Source of the DNA: Candidatus Eisenbacteria bacterium
Lineage (GTDB): Bacteria > Orphanbacterota > Orphanbacteria > Orphanbacterales > Orphanbacteraceae
DNA: 33,295 bases
Direction of reading: 5' to 3'
Assembly (NCBI GenBank): GCA_016867715.1
Contig: VGIW01000029.1
Coordinates: forward strand, 1 to 33,295
Shown: piece after piece, positions 24,228 through 31,859 of the stretch
Layout of the letters: every line of letters starts with the position of its first letter
Numbering within the stretch: the stretch's first letter is position 1
Translations under genes and position numbers: made by a program
Notes under the pieces: generated by a model
What the model saw: only the letters and a program-made list of their open reading frames with translations
Databases searched by the model: none
What the model was told of the DNA's origin: nothing

Positions 24228-24588
24228 ATGCGCGAAAGGTTCGTCGCGCGCGGAATCCACTCTCCATCGGCATCGGGACCGATCGGAGCCGAGCGAGCCT
24301 CGCGGCTTTCTCCGGCCGCGGCCGATGGCGCTTCCGGCTGGACGGCGCCCGTTCCTCCGAATACAATCGACGATCGGCGGCCGGCCTTCATCCTAGAACG
24401 TTCTTCTCGTTCTGCGTCGGCCTGCCGGGCGCATGCGAGAGAGGGAGACGCCGTTCGCGGCCGGCACGTACGGCAAGCCTCGTGAGGCCGCGATCCGCGG
24501 CCGCAGCAGGTAGCGCGCGCATCATTCAGGCGAGGTCCCCGGTGATCCGCCGCGATCGTCCGGGGCGCTTTCGAAAGGAGACACACAC
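24228..24588 (+). other. Non-coding leader region upstream of the synthase-like gene
   Basis: About 360 bases without a credible gene. It contains the promoter at 24339-24367 and thus a leader of roughly 215 bases. The leader has a strong hairpin, GGCCGCG at 24486-24492 with its complement at 24496-24502 around a three-base loop, and a smaller one near 24395. No T tract follows either, so simple attenuation is not supported. Confidence 0.5.
24339..24367 (+). promoter_or_regulatory. Sigma70-type promoter of the spermidine-synthase-like gene
   Basis: TGGACG at 24339-24344 and TACAAT at 24362-24367, spacer 17 bases. The -10 matches five of six consensus bases. The initiation point would be near 24374. 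Confidence 0.55.
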
Positions 24589-27500
24589 CTGAGCGACTCG
24601 CGCTCCGAGCCAAGCATTGCGGGAACGATCGGCAGGAGGACGGCTGCGTTCGTGCTCGTCCTCTTCGTGCTTTCGGGGGCCGCGGGTCTCGTCTACGAGA
24701 TCGTCTGGGCCCGCATGCTCACGCTGGTCTTCGGAAACACGGTGCACGCCGCGAGCACCGTGATCGCCGCCTTCATGGGCGGGCTCGCCCTCGGGAGCTT
24801 TCTCTTCGGGCGCCTTGCGGATCGGCGGCGCGACACGCTTCGTCTCTACGGGCTCCTCGAAGCGGGCGTGGCCGTCTACGCGCTCTTCATGCCCCTCATC
24901 CTGCGCGGGCTGAACGTCGTCTACGGCGGCCTCTTCCGCTCCTTCGGCGAGGACCCGGCTCCTTTCTTCGTCGCGCGCTTCCTGCTCTCTTTCGTTCTTC
25001 TCCTCCCCCCGACCATCCTGATGGGAGGAACGCTCCCGGTTCTCACCCGCTTCTTCGTGAGCCGCCGGGAGAGCCTCGGCGGCCGCGTGGCCGCTCTCTA
25101 TGCTCTTAACACGCTCGGGGCCACGGCGGGATGTTTCGCGGCTGGATTCTTCTTGATCGAAAGATTTGGTGTTCGAGCGAGCAATAATGTTGCCGCGGCG
25201 GTGAGCCTGACCGTTGCGGTGCTCATCATCCTCCTCGCGCGCCGCGTGTCGCCGGCGCCGAGTGCGGTCGAAGCGCCGGTCGAGATGGGACCGAGAAGGC
25301 CCCCGGCGCGCGTGTCCGAGAGGGAATCCGCCACCGGAGGGTACTCCCCGAAGCTCCGGCGTCTCATCCTGGTTTCCGTGGGGCTGGCCGGGTTCGCCTC
25401 TCTCGCGTACGAAGTGATCTGGACGCGGGTCATCATCCATGTCGTGACCGCGAGCATCGAGGCTTTCGCGGTGGTTCTCACGACCTTCCTGGCGGGAATC
25501 GCCCTCGGAAGTCTGCTCGTGGCGCGTTGGGTCGACCGCAGGCGCCGCCTCCTGTCGCTGTTCGGCGCGATCGAGATCGCGATCGGGCTCGCGGCGGTGG
25601 CGTCGATCCCGCTTCTCGCCGATCTGTACAAGCTCTACGCCTACGTCGCCCACTTCGCTCCCCCCGGCTTCTGGGGATTGACCACGGTTCGGTTCGCTGC
25701 GGCGGCCGCGGTGATGGCGGTGCCGGCGCTTCTCATGGGCGCCGCGTTTCCGGTCGCGGTCGCCGGCTTCGTTCGGACCGTCGGGGGCGCGGGGCGCGGT
25801 GTGGGCGCTCTCTACGCGGTGAACACGGTGGGAGCGGTTGCCGGCTCGCTCACCGCCGGCTTCCTTCTTCTTCCCGCGCTCGGCGCCCAACACGGACTCA
25901 TGGCGGTCGCGCTCTTCAATCTAACGGTGGGCGTGGTTCTCTGGTCGGCCGAGCCGGGGCGGCGTGCTCGGGGCATCGCGTGTGCGGCGGCGGTAGCGGC
26001 GGCGGGCTTTCTCCTCGGGGCGTTTCTCATCCCGCCGCGCGCCTTCCACAGGCTCTTTGCACAATCTCATCCGGGAACCGAGCTCATCTACTGCAGCGAG
26101 GACGTAACGGCCACGATCACGGTTCACCAATATCCGCCGGGCTACAACTTCCAGGACGACATGCGGGTCATCTGCACGACCGGGGTGGATGTCGCGGGCA
26201 CCGACTCGATGCTCCGCACGACGCAGCTTCTTCAGGGGCATCTTCCCCTTCTCTTCCATCCGAACTCCGGGCCGCGCGCTCTCCAAATCGGGTTCGGGAG
26301 CGGAGAGACGACGCGAGTGGTTCTCCTCGAAGGCGCCTCGAAGCTGGACGCGGTGGAGATCTGCGCCGGTCTTGTTCAGGCCGCGCCGTTCTTCGCCGAC
26401 ATCAACGGCCTCGCCTACAAGGATCCGCGCGTTCGCATCATCATCATGGACGCCAAGAACTATGCTCTCCTCACGGGCGAAACCTACGACATCATCATGA
26501 ACGACTCGATCCATCCGCGGGTGAGCGGCAACGCGAGCCTCTATACGGTGGACTACTTCGCGGACTGCCGGCGCCGCATCGCACCGGGAGGGTTCATGTC
26601 GAGCTGGTTCCCTGTGTACGGGCTCCGGCCCGAGGAGCTCCGGATGATCGTGCGGTCGTTCCGGACCGTCTTTCCACATGCCACGATGTGGATGGCCTAC
26701 AACATGGTGAATCGCCACGCGCTTCTTCTCGCTCCCGTCGACGACGTGCCGCTCCGGATCGATTGTCGGGAGTATCTCCGGCGGATCACGCGTCCCGAAA
26801 TCCAAGCGGATCTCTCGGTCGTCGGCTTGAACGACGCGACTTTCTTCCTCAGCAGCCTTGTGATGGATGAGGACGCGCTTCGCGAGTATTCCGAGGGAGC
26901 GAGGCTGAACACCGACGATCATCCGCTCCTTGAATACCTCGCACCCAAGTTCGTCGTGAACGACGAGTTTGCTTGGGCGGCGATCTTGGAATCGCTCATT
27001 CCCCACCGATCGGACGTGCGCGAGCTTCTCGTCAACTGGCCTGAGGACCCGGAGGAGAGGCGAGCTCTCGACGAGGAGCTGGGCGACTATCTTCGGAGCA
27101 ACGAGCTCGTGCTTCGCGGCATGGCGAAGGGTCTTCGCGGGGATCCCGACTCGTGGGAAGATTTCGAGGCGGCAGAGAGGATCACTCCGGTCCATCCGGC
27201 GGTGCGGATCGCGCGCGAGAGGAGAGAGGGCGAGCTTGCGCGAAGACTGACGGAGGTTCGGAACGACCCCGACAATCCGGATGCACGGATCCGTCTCTCC
27301 GAGACATATCTTCGCGCCGGCCGTGCCGAGGAGGCCGCGCGCCATTTGCGCGATGCGGCCGCGAGAAACCCGGGGCGCGTCGATCTTTGGATCGGTCTCG
27401 GGATGCTCGAAGCGCGGCTCGGACGCAACGATGAGGCCGTGTCCGCCTACCGAGAGGCTCTCGAGATCGCGCCGCAATCGGTCGACGCTCTGAACAAGCT

Positions 27501-27852
27501 CGCGCTTCTCGATGCGGAAAGAGGGAACCACGAGGAAGCGGTCGCTCTTCTTCGGCGCGCGACATCGGCTCATCCGAGGCATCCCGAGGCATGGAACACG
27601 CTCGCCTGGCTTCTCGCCGAGCGGGGAGCCGACCTCGACGAGGCGCTCCGCTTCGCCGAACGAGCGGTCTCGCTCGATCCGTCGGCCCCCCACCTCGACA
27701 CGCTCGCCTGGGTCCTCTTCAAGCGGGGCGATCTTTCTCGCGCGCGTGAAACTGTGCGGAAGGCGCTCGATCTCTCTCCCGAAAACGAGACCTACCGCGA
27801 ACGCCTCCGGCTCATCGAGCAGGAGATCGAGTCGAAGAGAGGGAAGACGTAA
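24589..27852 (+). CDS. Large membrane protein fused to a spermidine-synthase-like domain and TPR repeats
   Basis: 1087 residues if started at CTG 24589, which has AAAGGAG eight bases upstream; GTG at 24652 (1066 residues) is the conventional alternative, with AGGAGG twelve bases before it. Two similar membrane halves open with SGAAGLVYEIVWARML and AGFASLAYEVIWTRVI, each followed by several hydrophobic helices. Such paired blocks precede the synthase domain in fused spermidine-synthase proteins. The soluble domain (about 480-740) has the Rossmann loop ALQIGFGSGETT, LDAVEICAGLV, RVRIIIMDAKNYALLTGETYDIIMNDS and the gate-like LNTDDHPLLEY. The last 220 residues form TPR helices (NPDARIRLSETYLRAGRAEEAARHL and following). 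Whether it makes polyamines is uncertain; such fusions are often uncharacterised. Confidence 0.88.
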   Translation: MSDSRSEPSIAGTIGRRTAAFVLVLFVLSGAAGLVYEIVWARMLTLVFGNTVHAASTVIAAFMGGLALGSFLFGRLADRRRDTLRLYGLLEAGVAVYALFMPLILRGLNVVYGGLFRSFGEDPAPFFVARFLLSFVLLLPPTILMGGTLPVLTRFFVSRRESLGGRVAALYALNTLGATAGCFAAGFFLIERFGVRASNNVAAAVSLTVAVLIILLARRVSPAPSAVEAPVEMGPRRPPARVSERESATGGYSPKLRRLILVSVGLAGFASLAYEVIWTRVIIHVVTASIEAFAVVLTTFLAGIALGSLLVARWVDRRRRLLSLFGAIEIAIGLAAVASIPLLADLYKLYAYVAHFAPPGFWGLTTVRFAAAAAVMAVPALLMGAAFPVAVAGFVRTVGGAGRGVGALYAVNTVGAVAGSLTAGFLLLPALGAQHGLMAVALFNLTVGVVLWSAEPGRRARGIACAAAVAAAGFLLGAFLIPPRAFHRLFAQSHPGTELIYCSEDVTATITVHQYPPGYNFQDDMRVICTTGVDVAGTDSMLRTTQLLQGHLPLLFHPNSGPRALQIGFGSGETTRVVLLEGASKLDAVEICAGLVQAAPFFADINGLAYKDPRVRIIIMDAKNYALLTGETYDIIMNDSIHPRVSGNASLYTVDYFADCRRRIAPGGFMSSWFPVYGLRPEELRMIVRSFRTVFPHATMWMAYNMVNRHALLLAPVDDVPLRIDCREYLRRITRPEIQADLSVVGLNDATFFLSSLVMDEDALREYSEGARLNTDDHPLLEYLAPKFVVNDEFAWAAILESLIPHRSDVRELLVNWPEDPEERRALDEELGDYLRSNELVLRGMAKGLRGDPDSWEDFEAAERITPVHPAVRIARERREGELARRLTEVRNDPDNPDARIRLSETYLRAGRAEEAARHLRDAAARNPGRVDLWIGLGMLEARLGRNDEAVSAYREALEIAPQSVDALNKLALLDAERGNHEEAVALLRRATSAHPRHPEAWNTLAWLLAERGADLDEALRFAERAVSLDPSAPHLDTLAWVLFKRGDLSRARETVRKALDLSPENETYRERLRLIEQEIESKRGKT

Positions 27853-27867
27853 AGGCTGGAGGACGAA

Positions 27868-27906
27868 GCTCCCGCATACCGCCGGGGGAGCGCGCGAGCC
27901 CGCGCG
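27868..27906. terminator. Convergent hairpin pair between two genes
   Basis: GCTCCC (27868-27873) pairs with GGGAGC (27886-27891), and CGCGCG (27891-27896) pairs with CGCGCG (27901-27906) around a four-base loop. They lie exactly between the two converging stop codons, which suits a bidirectional terminator, but neither has a T tract on either strand. Confidence 0.3.
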
Positions 27907-28794
27907 TCAGAGATTCGGAGTGTTCGCGCGCGGCTGGTAGGCGCAGTCGATCAGGATCTTTCGATCCGAAGGAATCGAGACGATGTTGCGGATCCAGATC
28001 CGGGAGAAGCGGTCGTCCTCGCTCGACGTCGTCGTTCCGTTCGTGTTCCAGACGAAGAGGTAGTCGTGCTCCCCGATCTCCTTCCGATCGAGCGCGCCGT
28101 CCTCGTGGAAGCCGATCGGAAGACCGGAGCCGTCGATCGGCGCGTCTTCCTTCGCGGCGCTCGGTCCCGCGTGCTGAAGGCGAAGCCATCCCCCGCCGTC
28201 GATCGACCGAAAACGCAGGTAGTGTTTCCCCGAGCCCTCGTCGTAGTGATAGCCGATCCGGTCGGGCCCGATGGCGCCGTAGGAAGCGGTCGCGTATCCG
28301 GGGATGTACCAATCCGCGACGGTGCGCGTTTCTTCTTGGATGGCGATCGTCGTGTGCAGCCGGTAGGGGACGTCGTCCACGATCGCCGAGGCGGATCCCT
28401 CTTTGCCGTTCTGCACCCCCTTCACGTACACCGAGTGGCGTAACCCGTTCGTGAGATCGACGAGCCAAACCTCCATGCGGCCTTGGACGAGGGAGTTCTG
28501 CTCCTGGAGAAGCGGGAGGTTCGAGGCGCTCCCCGGTTTCGTTTCGAAGGCGCTCCACACGTAGAACGCGTCCCAATCTTCGCGTTTCAAATAAACCTTG
28601 TAGCCTGAGAAGCTGACTCCTGGACTCACTTCGTCGATGAAGTCCCAGCGGAGAAGCATGCGCCTCGACCCGTTTTCGAGCGAAACCCCGCCGGGCGGCG
28701 AGGGGATCGCATCGAGGTCGACCGGGTCGATCCCGTCGCAAGCGAGGGATAGAAGCGCGGCGAAGAGAAGGAGCAAGAGAATCGCGCGGCTCAT
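27907..28794 (-). CDS. Lipoprotein with fibronectin-III-like domain, function unknown
   Basis: 295 residues, ATG preceded by AAGGAG. The N-terminus is a lipoprotein signal (SRAILLLLLFAALLSLAC) with the lipid-attachment Cys19. The segment from about 30 to 125 (IPSPPGGVSLENGSRRMLLRWDF, FSGYKVYLKRE, SVYVKGVQNGKEG) has the pattern of a fibronectin type III domain, common in surface lipoproteins of FCB-related bacteria. The rest (GSGKHYLRFRSIDGGGWLRLQHAG, IGEHDYLFVWNTNGTTTSS) looks like beta-rich sequence and ends without a recognisable domain. It is monocistronic. Envelope location is well supported; ligand and role are unknown. Confidence 0.82.
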   Translation of the reverse strand: MSRAILLLLLFAALLSLACDGIDPVDLDAIPSPPGGVSLENGSRRMLLRWDFIDEVSPGVSFSGYKVYLKREDWDAFYVWSAFETKPGSASNLPLLQEQNSLVQGRMEVWLVDLTNGLRHSVYVKGVQNGKEGSASAIVDDVPYRLHTTIAIQEETRTVADWYIPGYATASYGAIGPDRIGYHYDEGSGKHYLRFRSIDGGGWLRLQHAGPSAAKEDAPIDGSGLPIGFHEDGALDRKEIGEHDYLFVWNTNGTTTSSEDDRFSRIWIRNIVSIPSDRKILIDCAYQPRANTPNL

Positions 28795-28857
28795 GAGCCC
28801 GGAACTCCTTGTTGTTGTGAAAGTTAACGTCCCCCGCTTTGCGGGTCTCCTCTGAAC

Positions 28858-28886
28858 ACTTTAGCCTATTCTCGCGCTTTCCGAAA
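28858..28886 (-). promoter_or_regulatory. Weak candidate promoter of the lipoprotein gene
   Basis: Minus-strand TTTCGG (28886-28881) and TAAAGT (28863-28858) with a 17-base spacer. A CCCGC-AAA-GCGGG hairpin lies between it and the gene. Only the -10 is a reasonable match. Confidence 0.25.
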
Positions 28887-28930
28887 GGGGCGCGGATCGG
28901 CGAGGCGCATCGGCTCTTCCCGAGGCGCGA

Positions 28931-30064
28931 TTAGGGGAGAAAGCGTTCCGGGTGCCGAATCTTCTCGGGCAAGTACTCGTCGATCACGTAGTTTAGGCCG
29001 TGCTTGGCGAGCGCCTGCTGCTCGGCGCGAACCCCCATCTGGATGAGCTGTTGAATCGCCCGCTGCCATGCCTTGTGATGAAGAACGAACGGATCGTTCT
29101 TGAGAGCGTCTTTCGCCCGCTTGATGTCGACGTCCTTGAGCGGGTGCGTCGGGAGCTTGTAGTCGACGATGTCCTGCGGCGTGATGCCGAGAAAGCGCGC
29201 CTGAGGCACGCAGAAGAACTCGTTCAGGTGGGCGGCGTTCCCCGATCCGACCTTGAGGGTGCGGTAGATGTTCGTGATGCCGTATGGGTCGCCGTCCACG
29301 AAGACGTACACCGGGAGTTTTTTCGTGTCGGCGAGGCGCCGGATGAAGCGCCGGCAGGCGCGCGTCGGCACGCCTCCCATCGACACGAGGATGCAGTTCC
29401 CTCTCTTCCAGTAGTTGTGTTTGACGAGCCTTTGGAACATCCCCGCCGTCTCGATCACGAGGATGAACTCGGCCCGCGTCTCGAAACCGAGGTGCTCCAC
29501 CGAGATGGGAATCGAATAGGCGCCGGAGCCGAACTTCCGGCAATCGATGCGAAGGCTCTCTCCGGTCTCCGCGTCCCGATCGACGACGACGAGCTCGCCC
29601 GCGACGTCGCCTCCCTTCTCCTCGGGAACGAAGCCGAGTTGCTCGCGGTTCACTCTGAAGAGCGCCTCCACATCCTCGATCACCGTATCCGATTCCGGCT
29701 GCTCGCTGAAGCGAGCCTCCCCCCAATTCTTGGACACGTAGTATGCTTCCCTCTTCGTGGCGATGTCGTCCGTCTCGACGAGCTCCTTCGAGAGGGCCAT
29801 CATGCGAAGCGTCTGCGCGAACGTCTTCACCGTGTTCACCGTGAGCGTGCGCTCCTTCGTGCGGCCTCGGATCTCGAAGAACCCCTTCTGCGACTGGTAG
29901 CTCACGTTCCGCAGGGAGCGGAGAGGAAAGCGGAGAGAAGGCTTCTTCCCTTTGGCGATCCTCTCCTCGACGTTCTTCGCCTCCGAAACAATCTTTCCGG
30001 AAACCGGCGTTTCCCGGACTCTCGGCGGGTTCTTTCGATCCGCGCTCTTCTTCGTCTTCGGCAC
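28931..30064 (-). CDS. top6A: DNA topoisomerase VI subunit A (Spo11-like)
   Basis: 377 residues from GTG at 30064 (GGAG seven bases upstream), 22 bases after the subunit B stop. Subunit A cuts both DNA strands through a tyrosine. In TKREAYYVSKN the second tyrosine (Tyr109) aligns with the catalytic tyrosine of Spo11/Top6A in the winged-helix domain. The Toprim domain supplies metal-binding Glu205 (ILVIETAGMFQRL) and the Asp257-x-Asp259 pair (VFVDGDPYG), followed by NIYRTLKVGSG. ITPQDIVDYKLPTHPLKDVDIKRAK matches the archaeal family end. The first 45 residues are basic and variable. With an intact subunit B, an active type IIB topoisomerase that relaxes or decatenates DNA is expected. Confidence 0.94.
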   Translation of the reverse strand: MPKTKKSADRKNPPRVRETPVSGKIVSEAKNVEERIAKGKKPSLRFPLRSLRNVSYQSQKGFFEIRGRTKERTLTVNTVKTFAQTLRMMALSKELVETDDIATKREAYYVSKNWGEARFSEQPESDTVIEDVEALFRVNREQLGFVPEEKGGDVAGELVVVDRDAETGESLRIDCRKFGSGAYSIPISVEHLGFETRAEFILVIETAGMFQRLVKHNYWKRGNCILVSMGGVPTRACRRFIRRLADTKKLPVYVFVDGDPYGITNIYRTLKVGSGNAAHLNEFFCVPQARFLGITPQDIVDYKLPTHPLKDVDIKRAKDALKNDPFVLHHKAWQRAIQQLIQMGVRAEQQALAKHGLNYVIDEYLPEKIRHPERFLP

Positions 30065-30086
30065 CGTCTCTCTCCAATCGAAAGGG

Positions 30087-31793
30087 CTACACCTTCCGGC
30101 TCTTCTCGAGGATCGTTTCGAGCTCCTTCATTCTCCGGTCGCGGCGCTCGTCCGAGAGCCCGAGGATTTCCTGCAAGGCGATCCCGATGTGCGGGAGGTA
30201 TTTCTCGATGTAGCTCTTCTTCTTCTCAGCCTCGGCGAGACGCCTGCCGCGCCGGATGTAGACGCCGAGCTTCCTCCCGCACTCCTGCAGCGCGAGACGA
30301 ATCTCCTTGGTGATCTCCGGGTACGAGGCGATCGCCTCCTTCGATTCAGACGTAAAGGGAACCCAGACGGAGGCGATGTGCACGGCGATCGCCATCGGCG
30401 CGGTCGGAAGGGCGCCGCGGCTCTGTGGGACCATGTAGTTCTTCCACGCCACGTCGATCACGCTCTTCGTGATGGCGCACGCCGACTTCTGGTATTGCAG
30501 CGGCACGCGGTTTGCGAGACGGTAAAGTTCCGCCGGCTGGTCGGTCTCGAACGAGGGCCCGCCGTACGCGAGGGCCGCCTCGATGAGGAACGGGTTCCCA
30601 CGGTAGACCGCGGCGGGGCGCGTGACCGCCGCTACGAACGCCGGCTCGTGGTGCGTCTTGAGAGAGAGCGTGAGCTGCTCCTCGCCGATCGGCGAGAGGC
30701 AGTTCGTCGGGGGGTTCATGATCTTCGTCTTCTGGATCGCGCGATAGAGGATCTCCGCGGCATCCCGATGCACGCGGGCCGGGCTCGTCTCGGGCTTGAG
30801 AGCCGCCTTCTCGAGAATCTCGTCCGCCACCTTTCCGCTCACGCGGCTGAACTCCGCTGTGAGAAAGCCGCGCACGTTCCGCGATTTCGTTTCCTTCAGC
30901 ATCTTCATCAGGGTTCCGAGCTCGACTCCTCGCGGGTGCGGCTTGATTTCCCTCGCTTCCGTGGGAAGCCGCTCGACGGCGCGCTCGTAGCGGAAGGTCT
31001 CTCCCTTCGGCGACCGATAGACGATCTCCGCGTGCGGGTTGGCGAGCGCGACATGCCGCAGGTAGCGGTCGACCGAATGATGGCCGGCCTTGTAGCTCGC
31101 CTCGAGCTCGATCGTAACGCGCGTGCCGTGCTCGAGCGGCCAGTCGATCTCCTCCTCGGATGCGATGACCGGAAGGTTCTTTTTCGTATCAAGGAGAAGA
31201 GCGAACCGATGGGCCGGCTTGTTCGCGCCGAGCCGGGAGATCACGATCATCGGTTTGCCGGTCGTCATCTGGCCGTACATGCCGGCGGCGGAGATGCCGA
31301 TCCCCTGCTGGCCGCGCGACTGGCGGAGCCGGTGGAATTTGCTCCCGTAGAGGAGCGACCCGAAGATGCGGGGCGCTTCCTTCCGCGCGATCCCCGGCCC
31401 GTTGTCCTCGACCGTCACGAGGAAGCGGTCCTCGGCGAGCTCGTCGATTCGCACATCGAGCCTCGGGAGGATCGCCGCCTCCTCGCAGGCGTCGAGCGAG
31501 TTGTCCACGGCTTCTTTGACGGTCGTAAGGAGCGCCTTGGATGGATTGTCGAAGCCGAGCAGGTGGCGGTTCTTCGCGAAGAACTCGCTGACCGAGATCT
31601 CGCGCTGCTTCGGGAGCCGCGGGGCGGAGGTCCGCTTCGCCGGAGGCGCCTTCTCTTCGGGGGCCGGGAGAGCGATCGTCTCCGCCTTTCCCTCTTTCTT
31701 CTTGGGGGAAGAGATCTTCTTCTCTTCCGGTTCCTGGAAGAGGTCGGGCTGCTTCTTCGCCGCCGAGCTCCCCGTTGTGCGCGAGCGCTTCAT
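30087..31793 (-). CDS. top6B: DNA topoisomerase VI subunit B
   Basis: 568 residues from ATG at 31793, selected because AAGGAGG lies five bases upstream (a TTG seven codons earlier is unlikely). Residues 1-62 are a lysine/proline/glutamate-rich extension not seen in typical archaeal subunits. The GHKL ATPase follows: N-box KEAVDNSLDAC (Glu94, Asn98), G1 DNGPGI (130-135) and G2 RGQQGIGISAAGMYGQ from 160. An H2TH-like segment (MLKETKSRNVRGFLTAEFSRVSGKVADEILEKA) and the transducer with ANRVPLQYQKSACAITKSVIDVAWKNY come next. ATP-driven dimerisation of this subunit gates the DNA passage through the A2B2 enzyme. It is the first gene of a two-gene operon. Confidence 0.95.
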   Translation of the reverse strand: MKRSRTTGSSAAKKQPDLFQEPEEKKISSPKKKEGKAETIALPAPEEKAPPAKRTSAPRLPKQREISVSEFFAKNRHLLGFDNPSKALLTTVKEAVDNSLDACEEAAILPRLDVRIDELAEDRFLVTVEDNGPGIARKEAPRIFGSLLYGSKFHRLRQSRGQQGIGISAAGMYGQMTTGKPMIVISRLGANKPAHRFALLLDTKKNLPVIASEEEIDWPLEHGTRVTIELEASYKAGHHSVDRYLRHVALANPHAEIVYRSPKGETFRYERAVERLPTEAREIKPHPRGVELGTLMKMLKETKSRNVRGFLTAEFSRVSGKVADEILEKAALKPETSPARVHRDAAEILYRAIQKTKIMNPPTNCLSPIGEEQLTLSLKTHHEPAFVAAVTRPAAVYRGNPFLIEAALAYGGPSFETDQPAELYRLANRVPLQYQKSACAITKSVIDVAWKNYMVPQSRGALPTAPMAIAVHIASVWVPFTSESKEAIASYPEITKEIRLALQECGRKLGVYIRRGRRLAEAEKKKSYIEKYLPHIGIALQEILGLSDERRDRRMKELETILEKSRKV

Positions 31794-31817
31794 GAGCGCC
31801 TCCTTGTCCGGCAAGGG

Positions 31818-31846
31818 AGTATAGCGGCCTGTTCGCGAGCCGACAA
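31818..31846 (-). promoter_or_regulatory. Promoter of the topoisomerase VI operon
   Basis: On the minus strand TTGTCG (31846-31841) and TATACT (31823-31818) with a 17-base spacer; the -10 matches five of six. The start would be near 31811, leaving a leader of about 18 bases that carries AAGGAGG. Confidence 0.6.
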
Positions 31847-31859
31847 GAGGCCGGCTAGG

